From Ascarosepion bandense (Eukaryota; Mollusca; Cephalopoda; Sepiida; Sepiidae), in the NCBI GenBank assembly GCA_037127315.1, contig JBBBDQ010001918.1, forward strand, positions 5,546,501 to 5,610,500: 64,000 nucleotides of DNA, read 5' to 3'. The notes under the pieces were generated by a model. It did no database searches and was not told the DNA's origin. It was given only the letters and a program-made list of their open reading frames with translations. The translations under genes and the position numbers were made by a program. Below are positions 20,770 to 31,316 of this stretch, piece after piece. Position 1 is the first letter of the stretch. Every line of letters begins with the position of its first letter.

Positions 20770-21115
20770 ATAATGGTATGAAATCTACTTCAGAAAAAAA
20801 TAATAATCTTTTAATACACACAGACAGAACAATCAAAGCTAATCACCCAGACATCGTGATCAAATATCACAAAAACGGAATGTGATTTTTATTGACATAA
20901 CAGTCACAGCAGATTTCAATAAATTTTTGAAAAAAAACTATCAGAATGCAGGGCAAATTTCAAAAAAAGGTGGCACCCGAGAACATCAATAATTCCAGTT
21001 GTAGTTGGAACCATCGGTTCGATTGAAAAAGGTTCAGATAGAATCAGTGAAGAAATGCAAAACAATCTCATTTTAAAAGTACAGCTCACTCATTACAAAG
21101 TGCTTTATTTATGAT
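20770..21115 (+). pseudogene. REL-LINE fragment: restriction-like endonuclease region
   Basis: Conceptual frames give TDRTIKANHPDIVIK (about 20819-20865), FIDITVTADFNKFLKK after a frameshift (about 20888-20935), and PVVVGTIGSIEKGSDRISEE (from about 20995). The PD...IDxT arrangement and the PVVVGxxG block match the C-terminal restriction-like endonuclease of R4/Dong-like LINEs. At least two frameshifts and a stop; RT is absent. The clade call is from memory of the motif. Confidence 0.6.
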
Positions 21116-22062
21116 GATCAGTGTAAAATATCATAAAGCCTTTCTGACCTTATATATCTGATGGAAATGCGAATACAACAAAATTCAAAGGTAGTAAATC
21201 TGTATACAAGAAAAATAAATGTGGATGCTGGTTGTCACTTAAGTAAGGAGGTACAAATGAAAAGATTTTATACTGATAACATTTTTCAATTTCGCTGAAA
21301 GAGCAATCGCTCTTTCTTTCTTTCTTTCTTTTATTCATTTTTTCATTTAACACAACAATATGTGGTTTATTTATCAAAACAGATTTGTCCATTATTTCAG
21401 AGGTATTAGTAAGAGGAGTCACATTTTAAAAGTACAGCTCACTCATTACAAAGTGCTTTATTTATGATGATCAGTGTAAAATATCATAAAGCCTTTCTGA
21501 CCTTATATATCTGATGGAAATGCGAATACAACAAAATTCAAAGGTAGTAAATCTGTATACAAGAGCGCGTTGTGGTGCAATGGATATCGGCTCGGAACGA
21601 AAAATCGAGGAACCGAGTTCGAATTCCAGTTTAATTCCCTGCATTCACTTACGCGCAAATACCCTTGGGAAAGGTATTAATCCGTGTCTTCCTTCCAGTT
21701 ATGGGTTAAATAATAGGACAGATTGGGTTCTATAGCCTTGGTCGGCAACCAGTCTACCGTAGAAAGCAATGGCAACCTACTGCGGGATAATCTTCTGCCC
21801 ACTCAGTCATGTCTCTTTCTAGACATGATCGCCCAAGCGTGTATCGCGCATAGCACTTAACTGACTGACTGGTTGTCACTTTAAGAAGTAAGGAGGTACA
21901 AATGAAAAGATTTTATACTGATAACATTTTTCAATTTCGCTGAAACAGCAATCGCTCTTTCTTTCTTTCTTTTATTCATTTTTTCATTTAACACAACAAT
22001 ATGTGGTTTATTTATCAAAACAGATTTGTCCATTATTTCAGAGGTATTAGTAAGAGGAGTCA
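21069..22062. repeat. 353-bp tandem duplication, second copy carrying a SINE-B
   Basis: 21069-21421 and 21422-22062 share nearly identical sequence (landmarks AAAGTACAGCTCACTCATT and TCATTTAACACAACAATATG). The second copy is longer by about 288 bp because it holds a SINE-B between CTGTATACAAG and GGTTGTCACTT. Both copies contain a minus-strand frame with INKPHIVVLNEKMNK, possibly a REL-LINE relic. Confidence 0.9.
21562..21871 (+). mobile_element. SINE-B, full-length reference copy
   Basis: tRNA-like head with A box TGGTGCAATGG (21573-21583, a perfect TRGYNNARNNG) and B-box-like GTTCGAATTCC (21617-21627). The body follows (GGGAAAGGTATTAATCCG, ATGGGTTAAATAATAGGACA, GGCAACCAGTCTACCG, AATCTTCTGCC, CATGATCGCCCAAGCG) and the 3' end is GCACTTAACTGACTGACT without poly(A). 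About 310 bp; polymerase III promoter expected from the boxes. Confidence 0.9.
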
Positions 22063-22209
22063 CACATGTCTATCTTGTGCAACTACATTGCGGCTCCATG
22101 CTTTCCGACTAACTTTAATCTGTAAAAATTTAAATGCAATGTTAATGTTAATCATAATCTATTGTTCTCTTGATTAAGTTTTTTTTACCTTCACACTCAT
22201 TATTAATGT

Positions 22210-22612
22210 TTCTTTTTTTTAATCATTTCATCCCAAGCAAGGCAGTGCCGCCATTGTTGTACCGGGGGTTACATAAGAGAGTTAAACTTTTAGACAGGAG
22301 AAGGGTGAAGACAAAGACGAACCAGCTACAGGGAGTGAAAGAGAAAGGGCAAGAGAAGGATGTGAACAAAGGAGTAAAGACAGTTGCGAAGGTAGAGAGA
22401 AAGGAAAAAAAAGAACAAAATATACTGGGTAATGTGAAAAGGGCTAGAATTTAGTGGATAAGAGATGGGAATTGAACTTACATTTAAATTCCTGGACGTT
22501 ATAGCTGTCAGGAAAGCAAGTATATAGAAAGGAGTTCCACAAGTGGGAAGCGCGAGAAAAGAAGCTGACGGAGTAGAATTATCGCCTGCATTTGTTTTAT
22601 CTTACTGTAATG
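22210..22612 (-). pseudogene. LINE-A 3' end fragment
   Basis: Tail after a T-run at 22213-22222, 3' UTR with GAAAGGGCAAGAGAAGGAT, then C-terminal coding sequence (reverse of TGGAACTCC...). Stops near a G8 run at about 22612. Confidence 0.75.
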
Positions 22613-22739
22613 GGGGGGGGAATACAGTTAATGTTTCGTCTTTTCTTCTCACTTTTCTTTAATACCTCTTTTTCACCCTATGCAAGACATTAAAGCCACT
22701 AAGACACAAAAGGTTACTGGGTGTGGAAGATTTAGGAAC

Positions 22740-23245
22740 AGTGTTCTCGATAGGCTCCAAAGGAGATCTGTAATGTGATTGGTCCCGACCTGGCAGCTCG
22801 ACTCCAGCCACTTTCTCATCGGCGGGATATGGCTTCCCTCTGTCTTTTCTACAAATGTTTTCATGGCTTCTGCTCCGACGAACTTAAGTCACTGGTGCTC
22901 CCGCCTCAAGAATTTACTCGCGCAACCAGACTGGCAGCAAGGTCCCACCCATTTACAGTTGGATCACCCAAATGCAGCCCTCATTTCTACTCGATCAGCT
23001 TCTTTTCTCGCACTTCCCGCCTGTGAAACTCCCTTCCATATACTTGCTTTCCTGATGACTACAACCTCCAGGAATTTAAATGTAATATCAAAACCCATCT
23101 CCTATCTACTTGACTCCAGTTATTTATACATCACCCTGTATATCTTCACAATTATCTTCACACCTGTGTTCTCATCCTTCTCTTGCCCTTTCTCTGACAC
23201 CCTTTCTAACTGGTTCGTCATTCTCTTTACTCTCCTCATATCTAA
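22740..23245 (+). pseudogene. LINE-A C-terminal fragment with 3' UTR
   Basis: Frame 22775-23026 reads SHRRDMASLCLFYKCFHGF, RATRLAARSHPFTV and FFSRTSRL. The 3' UTR continues to about 23245 but the terminal shared tail is missing. A short GGCGGACTGG repeat (about 23250-23280) separates it from the next LINE-A. Confidence 0.75.
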
Positions 23246-23289
23246 GCATTTACTGGCGGACTGGCGGACTGGGGGACTGGGGTAAGAAA

Positions 23290-24240
23290 TGACTAGTGAA
23301 TTTCAATGCTTCCAAAACGAAGCTTGTAGCTATTAACCATCACATACAATCGCTCCTACACCCCATTAGCATGGATCAGACTAGTCACCCTGAAAGCGAA
23401 ACACTGCGCCTCCTCGGGTTAACTCTCACAACAGACCCCATTAGCATGGATCAGACTAGTCACCCTGAAAGCGAAACACTGCGCCTCCTCGGGTTAACTC
23501 TCACAACAGACCTCAACTGGAATGACTATATAGAATCCATAGCTAAATCCGCTGCTAAAAACGTCGGTTCTCTGTGTAGGGCCCGCAAGTTTTTCCCGTC
23601 TGAAATCATCCTGCATATATATAAACATACAATCCGCCCATGCATCGAACACTGCTGCCATATCTGGTTGGGTGTTCCTGCTAGGTGTTCTTGACAAAAT
23701 CCAACGGAAAATCTGTAATGTGATAGATCCCGACTTGGCATCTCGGATACAGTCACTTCCTCACCGGCGCAATGTGGCTTCCCTGTTTCTCTTCTACAAA
23801 TTCTTTCACGGCTTCTGCTTTGATGAACTTAGTGCACTGGTGCCCCCTATATATAAATTTACTCGAGCAACAAGATTAGCAACTAGGTCCTACCCTTTTA
23901 CTGTGAAACCAATAAATTATAAACGCAAATTCTACTCCCTCAGCTTCTTTTCTCGCACTTCCAGCCTGTGGAATTTCCTTCCATTTACTTGCTTTCCCGA
24001 CAGCTACAATCTCCAAGAATTTTTATGAAAAGTCAATAGTCATCTTCTATCTCACTAATTTGCGTCCTCTCTCTCATGCTCCTTTCTCTGTCCACTCCAC
24101 TCTCACCAGTATTCTCATCCTTCTCTTACCCACTTCCTGACAACCCCCATATCCTGTCACTCTTTCTCATAACTTTCCTCGTATGTAACCCCCTGTTCAA
24201 CAATGGTAGTAAAATGCCTTGCTTGATATTATAAAAAATA
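23290..24240 (+). pseudogene. LINE-A C-terminal half with internal 75-bp duplication
   Basis: Starts with FNASKTKLVAINHH (just after the RT palm), then two copies of the LRLLGLTLTTD block, NWNDYIESIAKSAAKNVGSL, KFFPSEIILHIY and IRPCIEHCCHIW, all in one frame to 23694. A frameshift leads to VLDKIQRKICNVI, LASRIQSLPHRRNVAS and FFSRTSSLWNFLPF (23672-24028). The tail at about 24184-24238 is degraded. It is the longest readable LINE-A ORF stretch in the window apart from the RT copy at 50 kb. Confidence 0.8.
23361..23510 (+). repeat. Perfect 75-bp in-frame tandem duplication within LINE-A
   Basis: 23361-23435 and 23436-23510 are identical. Unit starts CCCCATTAGCATGG and encodes 25 residues ending LLGLTLTTD. 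Length is 25 codons, so the frame is kept. Confidence 0.95.
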
Positions 24241-24535
24241 CAGATAGTTTAAAAGTTAAATTTGAAAAAACTATGGACCTATTCTACTTAAATTACGGAG
24301 AACAATAAAATAATGACCTTTTGTTCCTCGACACCAGGAAGTTTGAATCTTTCAGGTGTTTGAATCTCTTAGAGAGTCTAATTCTCATTTATAAAGTCCT
24401 TACGAACAGGTAAGTCCCAGAAGGTAGTTGCTAACAGCCAGCCCTTCCAGGCACAAGTGATCAACACAAGCCTCAAACAGAGTTCTCTTCTTCCCCAAAT
24501 CCTATTTCTTTACACGAATAATCTGCCAGAGAGTA

Positions 24536-24638
24536 TCAGTTAAGTGCCATACGTAATACACTCTTAAGGCGATCATGTCTCGAAAGAGACATGACCTATT
24601 GGACAGAAGATTTTCCCGCAGTAGGTTGCCATTACTTC
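24536..24638 (-). mobile_element. SINE-B 3' fragment
   Basis: Minus-strand 3' third: CAGTTAAGTGCCATACG, CGATCATGTCTCGAAAGAGA, CAGAAGATTTTCCCGCAGTA. Head absent. Confidence 0.75.
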
Positions 24639-24711
24639 GCGATACTCACGCTGCTTTATCGTCATTTCCATGAAAAATACATTACTTAGTTCCACCAGTT
24701 CATACCTTCAG

Positions 24712-25352
24712 GATCGCCCGGTTCACACTCCACCCACATCTATTGAACAGGTGAAGAGGCTCATACCTTGTTTCCTGTTTAGGATGCGGTTTCCGGTTCT
24801 CCCTTTTCAAGTCTTTTCACTCTTTTATTTATTTATTTTTCCAATTGGAGTAAATAGACTAAACTATCGCCCGGTTCACACTCCACCCACATCTATTGAA
24901 CAGGTGAAGAGGCTCATACCTTGTTTCCTGTTTAGGATGCGGTTTCCGGTTCTCCCTTTTCAAGTCTTTTTCACTCTTTTATTTATTTTTTTTTCCAATT
25001 GGAGTAGATAGACTAAACTATCGCCCGGTTCACACTCCACCCACATCTATTGAACAGGTGAAGAGGCTCATACCTTGTTTCCTGTTTAGAATGCGGTTTC
25101 CGGTTTTCCCTTTTCAAGTCTTTTCACTCTTTTTATTTTTATTTTTTCCAATTGGAGTAGATAGACTAAACTATCGCCCGGTTCTCACTCCACCCACATC
25201 TATTGAACAGGTGAAGAGGCTCATCCCTTGTTTCCTGTTTAGGATGCGGTTTCCGGCTTTCTCTTTTCCATTCTTTTTACCCTTACGTAGCCCCCTGCGC
25301 ATCAGTGGCGTTATCGCCTTGCTTGGGGTGATATGATTAAAAAAAAAAATAA
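24712..25352 (+). mobile_element. SINE-A concatemer: four units, one terminal tail
   Basis: Units start at about 24712 (5'-truncated), 24841, 24995 and 25148, with a 153-154-bp period. The first three end in TTTTCACTCTTTT plus a variable ATTT/T-rich linker. Only the fourth continues into the LINE-A-type tail (GTAGCCCCCTGCGCATCAGT ... GGGGTGATATGATT) and poly(A). Open frames repeating TPPTSIEQVKRLIPC are shadows of the repeat. Confidence 0.9.
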
Positions 25353-25659
25353 ATAAAAAATCTAAGAACTGTCATGCCACAGACAAAGAAGTGAAACATT
25401 ATTTTCTTCGTATTCCATCAGTGAGAAGTAAGTGCCAGTCAAGCAGCTTTTTCCGACGAACAACTGCTCAGTGTACCGACTCCCAAGACGATGCTTTCCC
25501 GACCGCTACAATGTTAACCTATTCAAATCTAGAGCCATCCGTTATTTTCCCCACATATCCGCATAAACTGCGTCTCTTACATTGTAACCCGCTACCTCGA
25601 GTGGTTCCTGGACCTTCTACAGGGGGAACATCATTGTAACAAAAAAGATATTCAACATT

Positions 25660-26335
25660 AATAGTTTTTTAAACGTTTCACCCCAAGCCAGACGGGACCG
25701 CCACTGATGCGCAGGGGGCTACGTAAGAGAGTAAATGTTTAGACAGGAGGAGAGTGAAGAGAAATACGAACCCGTTACTGGGGTATCAGAGAAAGGGCAA
25801 GAGAAAAATGGGAACACAAGTGTGAAGAATGCTGCGAAGGTAGAGAGAAAGGAAAAGAACAAGATACACTGGGTGATGTAGCAAGGACTGAAGGACAAGT
25901 GGATAAGAGATGGGATTTGACATTGTATTTAAATTCCTGGAGATACTAGCCGCCGGGAAAGCAAGTTTACTGAAGAGAGTTCCACAGGAGGGAAATGCGA
26001 GAAAAGAAGCTGCTGGAGTGTAATTGTCGGCTGCATTTGGTTGATCTAACTGTAAATTAGTGAGACCGTATTGCCAGTCTGGTTGCATGAATAAATTTTT
26101 GCGATAGGGACACCAGTGACCAATGATAGTCTGAGCAGAAGTCATGAAAAAATTTGTAGAAGAGACAGAGGAAAGCCACATCCTGCCGCTGATAAAGTGG
26201 CTGGAGTCGAACTGCCAGGTCGGAACCTATCTCATTACAAGTTCTCCTTTGGAGCGTATCGAGAAAACTGAGATGAATAGCAGGGGCGCCTGACCAAATA
26301 TGACAACAGTACACTATGCACATCAGATGGAAAAA
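25660..26335 (-). pseudogene. LINE-A 3' part
   Basis: Tail at about 25668-25725 (with CCCCTGCGCATCAGTGGCG reversed), 3' UTR, then C-terminal coding on the minus strand in two frames: 25786-26181, and 26057-26341 (CHIWSGAPAIHLSFLDTLQR, RLQPLYQRQDVAFLCLFYKF). Ends upstream of the GSLCRARKFF block. Confidence 0.8.
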
Positions 26336-26574
26336 ATGCAACGAAAAACACTATTCTACTATATTCCTTTATTGATATTTAAAAAAAAAATAATCTATGG
26401 ATGTCGTTGATTGTTTTCTTTCTGAAGTGACCAAGAAATCACGGCAATTCACAGATAATAAAAAAATGGAACTGGGAACAGACATGAACGCCCTCAAAGA
26501 ACTTTGCAATAAAGTCATGCAGAAGAGAATACTCTAAAATACTTGTCTATAATTCTAAGATGATATAGAATTTC

Positions 26575-26900
26575 CATTATTTACATTATTCGAACTTTTG
26601 TTCTCATCTTTATTACCATATTCATATTCATGACGTTTCGATTTTTGTACACCCGGGCTTTCTTCAGGTGATTGGAATTTCGAAACAAACCCATCATTTC
26701 GATCACTATTCGAGCCTATATTGTTCTCGATACAAGAACCGTGTCACTTCCATATATTTTAGTTATCTCCCTTTACTCATCTCAATAAGTTTTTTGTGCA
26801 CCACTGCTCTAGAGAGATATTAAACTCACAATACTTCAGGTGAAGTCTGTGAATCTAACTAACGTTTTTATCAACTGTGCCAAGTGTCCTTGATATAAGA
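26575..26900 (-). mobile_element. SINE-C copy with hammerhead-like core
   Basis: Minus strand: a decayed head near 26855-26900 (GTGAGTTTAATATC), then TTCGAAATTCCAATCACC, the core CTGAAGAAAGCCCGGGTGTA ... CGAAACGTC at about 26632-26674, and the 3' end ATTACC/ATGAGAACA-type sequence. The body matches the SINE-C copies at 44-46 kb. Confidence 0.6.
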
Positions 26901-26974
26901 TAAAATAAACGGCTTTTTAATTAAACATTGTCGTTTTGTTAAATTAAAATAGAATTACTTTGTATATATATATA

Positions 26975-26987
26975 TTTTTGAGTTAAT

Positions 26988-27042
<55 letters not shown>
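26975..27042. repeat. (AT)n/(GT) microsatellite
   Basis: AT runs flanked on both sides by inverted copies of TACAAAGTAATT, so the tract is itself the loop of a small foldback. Confidence 0.85.
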
Positions 27043-27045
<3 letters not shown>

Positions 27046-27767
27046 AAGTAATTTTATTTTAATTTAACAAAACTACAATGTTTAATTTATAACTGATGCT
27101 CTATTAGAACTTAAATATTAATAATTATTTTACTAAATATAAGACCCACACAATACTAAGTTAGTTTTCTTAACTACAATATTCTTTAATATACCATAAT
27201 AATTTAATCATAATTATAACATAAACATTTCAGCCCTTTTACTCATGAAATAAAAAAAAAGTCAAATTGCTGTTAAAAATTATTTACCTATTTAAGTATT
27301 ATGTGCTCCCACTAGGTACCTTACTCAGACAAGATAATTTTCTTTATATTTTAATGTATTAGTATATTTCATTTAGAACTTATGCTCTAACATAAATAAA
27401 AAATAATAATATTATTTTAATAAAATACAATGACACACAATACTAAATTGTTGTTCTTAATACAATATAACTAAGTATACCACAATTATTTAGTCCTAAT
27501 TATGACTTACACTCAAACATAGTAGAAAAAAAATCTACTGTCCAATAAGAAAAAAAAAACAACTAAAATCCAACCTCCTGATTAAAATTACTGCATATCC
27601 TTTAAAATTTCTAAGGTCCCACTATGTATCTTAACCAAAGAAAATAAAAAATGACATGTCTAGATCTAAAGCATCCTGCCCATTTACATAACCCAAATTT
27701 TAAAATCGCCATGCTTACATAATTCCAAATCTTTTGACACATCTAAATGCATTTCCTCTAACTTCTT

Positions 27768-28378
27768 CTTCTATGTGCCCTGTCCCTGCAGGACGTAGGC
27801 GATCATGGATCTCCACGTCTCCCTATCCCTTGTGGCTCTTAGTATGTTTGCTCCTGTTGCTCCTGGCAACCCCCGTTCCGTCATCCACCTGATCAGACCC
27901 TGCAAATATGTTATCCGCTGCCTTCCTCTGTCTCTCCTTCCTTCTATCTGACCAGTCAGTATCAGGTTCTCCAGGCTCTCCTTCCTCATTGCATGTCCCA
28001 GGAACTTCAGTTGTCTCTTCCTGATGCTCAGCATCAATTTCCTTTTTGTTGCCATTCTTTCTAACACTTCGTCGTTGCTTGTATGCTCAGTCCACGATAT
28101 CCGTAGCATCCTTCTGTAGAACCACATTTCGGCCGCTTCCAGTTTTGTCCTCATTTTCGATGATATTGTCCAGCATTCACAGCCGTATTGAAGAACTGAC
28201 ATCACGTAGCAGTCTAGCACTCTTTTCTTCGTTTCTATTGAGATCTTCCTGTGTGTTAGTATTTTGCTCATCTTCTGGAACGCGTCCTTTGCCATGCCAA
28301 TTCGCCTTCGGATGTCCGTGTCGCACTTTCCATCTCCTGTTAGAACACTTCCTAGGTACTTAAATTCTTGGACTTAAT
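27768..28378 (-). pseudogene. RTE-like LINE 3' end, well preserved
   Basis: Minus-strand frame 27771-28295 (174 aa) with YVMSVLQYGCECWTIS, MWFYRRMLRISWTEH, KRQLKFLGHAMRKESLENL and IEGRRDRGRQRITYLQGL; homology extends in to 28378 (EFKYLGSVLTGDGK). RT palm and endonuclease missing (5' truncation). The 3' end is a GAAGAAGAAG tail, as RTE elements often end in short repeats. Nearly identical to the opposite-strand copy at 38.9 kb. The 105-aa plus-strand ORF over it is a shadow. Confidence 0.85.
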
Positions 28379-28386
28379 TTTAACTA

Positions 28387-28569
28387 AATTGGAGTAGATA
28401 GACTAAACTCCATCCACATCTATCAACAGGTGAAGAGGCTCATCCCTTGTTCCCTGTTTAGGATGTGGTTTCTGGCTTTCTCTTTTCCAAACTTTTTACT
28501 CTTAAGTAGCCCCCTGCGCATCAGTGGCGTTACCGCCTTGCTTGTGGCGGGGATATGATTAAAAAAAAA
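28387..28569 (+). mobile_element. SINE-A copy with internal deletion
   Basis: AATTGGAGTAGATAGACTAA directly followed by CTCCATCCAC (the CGCCCGGTTCACA segment is lost), then body, tail and poly(A). It sits immediately beside the 5' end of the RTE copy. Confidence 0.8.
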
Positions 28570-28634
28570 GTAAAAAAACTAGAAAATCATCTTATACTTT
28601 CAAAAATAATTCGTTTTCACCATTTATTTTAACA

Positions 28635-28691
28635 GATCACCTGAAGAGGAACAGTTTTCTTCTGAAACATGAATTTTTTTATGTAGTGATA
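28635..28691 (+). ncRNA. Hammerhead ribozyme (element P copy)
   Basis: Stem I ATCAC/GTGAT (28636-28640 with 28686-28690). CTGAAGA 28641-28647; stem II GGAA/TTCT (weaker than in the 13.7-kb copy); GAAA; stem III ACAT/ATGT closing an A/T loop; GTA ends at 28685. The core is intact; stem II has decayed. Confidence 0.75.
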
Positions 28692-28729
28692 TTCAACTTT
28701 AAAAAACGATTGAAATCAAATTACAATCA

Positions 28730-28820
<91 letters not shown>
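28730..28820 (+). repeat. (TATC)n-(TG)n compound microsatellite
   Basis: About 10 TATC units followed by about 26 TG units. Confidence 0.95.
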
Positions 28821-28822
<2 letters not shown>

Positions 28823-29080
28823 GTCCTTCAATATATCTATTTCTGTATGCTGTGTCATCAGAAGCACACATTATTATAATCCTGTTGACCTTGAATTACG
28901 ACGTTTGATCGATTCTTTACTAACATTTCTGCTTTCTCAGCAGCATTTTGAAGTCGCTTCTCTTTACTTCGACAAACAACCTGACCAAAATAGAAAGAAC
29001 CATTTTCCCCAATATGACTCCGTTGATTTCCCTTCTGCTCCCCCTGTTTAAATTCTATCACGAGTTTCTGTCTCTCTAAC
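28821..29080. other. Unassigned stretch
   Basis: Overlapping plus- and minus-strand ORFs run across this segment but neither has a recognisable motif. Confidence 0.35.
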
Positions 29081-29108
29081 ATTATCTATCTATCTATCTA
29101 TCTCTGTC

Positions 29109-29165
<57 letters not shown>

Positions 29166-29208
29166 ATGTCCCTCTGTTCGTATATATGTATTTATCTCAG
29201 TGTATTCA

Positions 29209-29254
<46 letters not shown>

Positions 29255-29297
29255 CGAATATATAAAAAACGATTGTAAATAAATGCATATGCATAAA

Positions 29298-29344
<47 letters not shown>

Positions 29345-29345
29345 G
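29081..29345 (+). repeat. (TATC)n and (AT)n cluster
   Basis: TATC runs at about 29082-29104 and 29210-29253; AT runs at about 29113-29161 and 29299-29341. Confidence 0.9.
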
Positions 29346-29364
29346 CATATATATAGTGTAATTT

Positions 29365-29650
29365 TGTTATTACAATGGTTTGTAAAAGCATTATATCACT
29401 ACACAAAAATTTTCATGTATCAGAGCAATACTGTAATACTGCTTTAGGTGAGATTTTAAAATAAATAGTGAAAATGATTTATTTACAAAATAGAAGATGA
29501 ATTTATGGTTATTTGAAAATTAGGAAGTCGTAGTTGGAGAATATGTTTATGAATGTGTCAATATGATTCAATCAAAAATAGAATTAGGTTAAAATATGAA
29601 GTTAACATTTTGGGTCGCTAAAGGCAACGTAGAAAGTTCTAGAAAAAACA
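29365..29650 (-). mobile_element. Element P fragment with decayed hammerhead
   Basis: Minus strand matches the end of element P (TAAATCATTTTCACTATTTA, ACCATAAATTCATCTT). The hammerhead is degenerate: CTAAAGC replaces CTGAAGA and GATA replaces GAAA, while the stem III ACATGAAAA/TTTTTGTGT and the GTAGTGATA side are kept (about 29394-29446). It continues to AACAAAATTAC next to an AT tract. Confidence 0.65.
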
Positions 29651-29789
29651 AGAAACTGTAGCTCATTTTATGACATCTACTCTCTGTGCCTGAATGAAAA
29701 ACTGCAGTTTGTAAGGTTCCCTAAAAATTAAAAAAAATTCCGAATCATATAAATGAATTTACGGTTTTTTGTAAAGATCGAACATACTT

Positions 29790-29985
29790 TTCTATAAAAT
29801 TTGATTAATTACAATTGTTCATTTATAACTTATGCTCCAATATAACTTTAAAATTGAAAATCAATTTCATAAAATAAATGACCCACACAACAACAAAATT
29901 ACAATATTAAGCTCTACTTTGTACTGAGCACTCTATAAAAGTAAATACTTGAACAATGGATTTTAATCTATTTGTTCTTTTTACT
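29790..29985 (+). mobile_element. Element P fragment with GCTC...GAGC hairpin
   Basis: TTCATTTATAACTTATGCTC and GACCCACACAA resemble the upstream part of element P; AACAAAATTACAATATTAAG joins directly to the hairpin at 29911-29929 (GCTCTACTTTGTACTGAGC) and TAAAAGTAAATACTTGAACA. The hammerhead part is missing, so this copy has an internal deletion or is a junction between two copies. Confidence 0.6.
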
Positions 29986-29996
29986 TTTACAGACGA

Positions 29997-29997
<1 letters not shown>

Positions 29998-30034
<37 letters not shown>

Positions 30035-30048
30035 TCTGTTTGTATCTA

Positions 30049-30092
<44 letters not shown>

Positions 30093-30154
30093 AGCGTTCT
30101 TTTCGTATCTATGGCAGTTTATCATTGACTTTTACTTTCATATCATTCTTATAC

Positions 30155-30211
<57 letters not shown>
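29998..30211. repeat. (AT)n-(TATC)n-(AT)n cluster
   Basis: AT 29998-30031, TATC about 30049-30092, AT about 30159-30211. The ORFs rich in Ile/Tyr here are artefacts. Confidence 0.9.
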
Positions 30212-30213
<2 letters not shown>

Positions 30214-30480
30214 AATTTTGTTATTACAATGGTTTCTAAAAGCATTATATCACGACACAGAATTTTTCATGATTTAGAACAATATTCAGTTGGTATATTG
30301 ATATAAATGGTGAAAATCGTTTATTTTAGAAAATATAAAATAAATTCCTGGTTACTCAAAAAATTATGGTTGGGTGGCGGATGTTAACCAATATGTTTGT
30401 GGTTGTGTCTGTATTACTCAAACAAAAATTAGAATTAGATTGAACGATGAAGTTGAACATTTCGGTCGCACGAAAGAAAA
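30212..30480 (-). mobile_element. Element P fragment with decayed hammerhead
   Basis: Minus strand, same order as the 29.4-kb copy: GTTTTAGAAACCATTGTAAT-side next to AT, hammerhead remnant around 30245-30295 (CTGAATA-like core), then the CCATTTATATCAAT and AACCAGGAATTTATT region. Stem III has mutations. Confidence 0.6.
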
Positions 30481-30659
30481 TGATGACTTTTTTGTGTGTG
30501 TGGGAGATTCATACTCGGAATATATAATATACAAAAAGAGTAGACATTGATTTTTGACAACAGGTCATATTTTAGGTTTGTTAATTTTAGGTTTTTTAAT
30601 TTTTATACTTCTCTATTTGTTAAAGAAGCTAAATTGTTTAGATATAAATTTGAATTAAT

Positions 30660-31215
30660 TGATTATAGTATACTAAGGTATATTAGTGTTATATATTATA
30701 TTAGTGTTATATTATATTAGTTTTATATATTATATTAGTGTTATATATTATATTTGTGTTATATTATATTAGTGTTATATTAGTTTTATATATTATATTA
30801 GTGTTATATTATATTAGATTTATATATTATATTAGTGTTATATATTATATTTGTGTTATATTATATTAGTGTTATATTATATTAGTTTTATATATTATAT
30901 TAGTGTTATATATTATATTAGTGTTATATTATATTAGTGTTATATTATATTAGTTTTATATATTATATTAGTGTTATATATTATATTTGTGTTATATTAT
31001 ATTGGTGTTATATTATATTAGTTTTATATATTATATTAATGTTATATATTATATTTGTGTTATATTATATTAGTGTTATATTATATTAGTTTTATATATT
31101 ATATTAGTGTTATATATTATATTAGTGTTATATTATATTAGTCTTATATTATATTAGTTTTATATATTATATTAGTGTTATATATTATATTAGTGTTATA
31201 TTATATTAGTGTTAG
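30660..31215 (+). repeat. AT-rich tandem array (TATATTAGTGTTATAT units)
   Basis: Two short units, TATATTAGTGTTATAT and TATATTAGTTTTATAT, alternate. TTTGTG variants at about 30750, 30848, 30984 and 31052 suggest a ~68-bp higher-order period. Non-coding. Confidence 0.9.
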
Positions 31216-31316
31216 GAAAACCAAATAAGTATCGTGCGGCTCATTAATTTTAATAAAACAAGTGTTATGCAATATTAAAATGTAAATTATAAATGAACAT
31301 TATGATTAATTACGAA

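Larger units (their letters stand above)
27050..28700 (+). mobile_element. Element P copy, split by RTE and SINE-A insertions
   Basis: 27050-27765 shares ordered segments with 12655-13640 (TTACCTATTTAAGTATTATG, ACATGTCTAGATCTAAAG, CTTTTGACACATCTAA). After an RTE (27768-28378) and a SINE-A (28387-28569), homology resumes at about 28590 (TTCACCATTTATTTTAACAG) and ends with a hammerhead at 28635. The intact order at 13.4-13.8 kb shows the two insertions came later. Confidence 0.7.

Noticed and set aside
21562..21640. tRNA gene
   Set aside because: A and B boxes are present but no cloverleaf with a usable anticodon arm; it is the head of SINE-B.
28046..28363. 105-aa plus-strand ORF duplicated at 38965-39282 on the minus strand
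   Set aside because: Antisense shadow of the two RTE copies; conservation is explained by the sense LINE frame.
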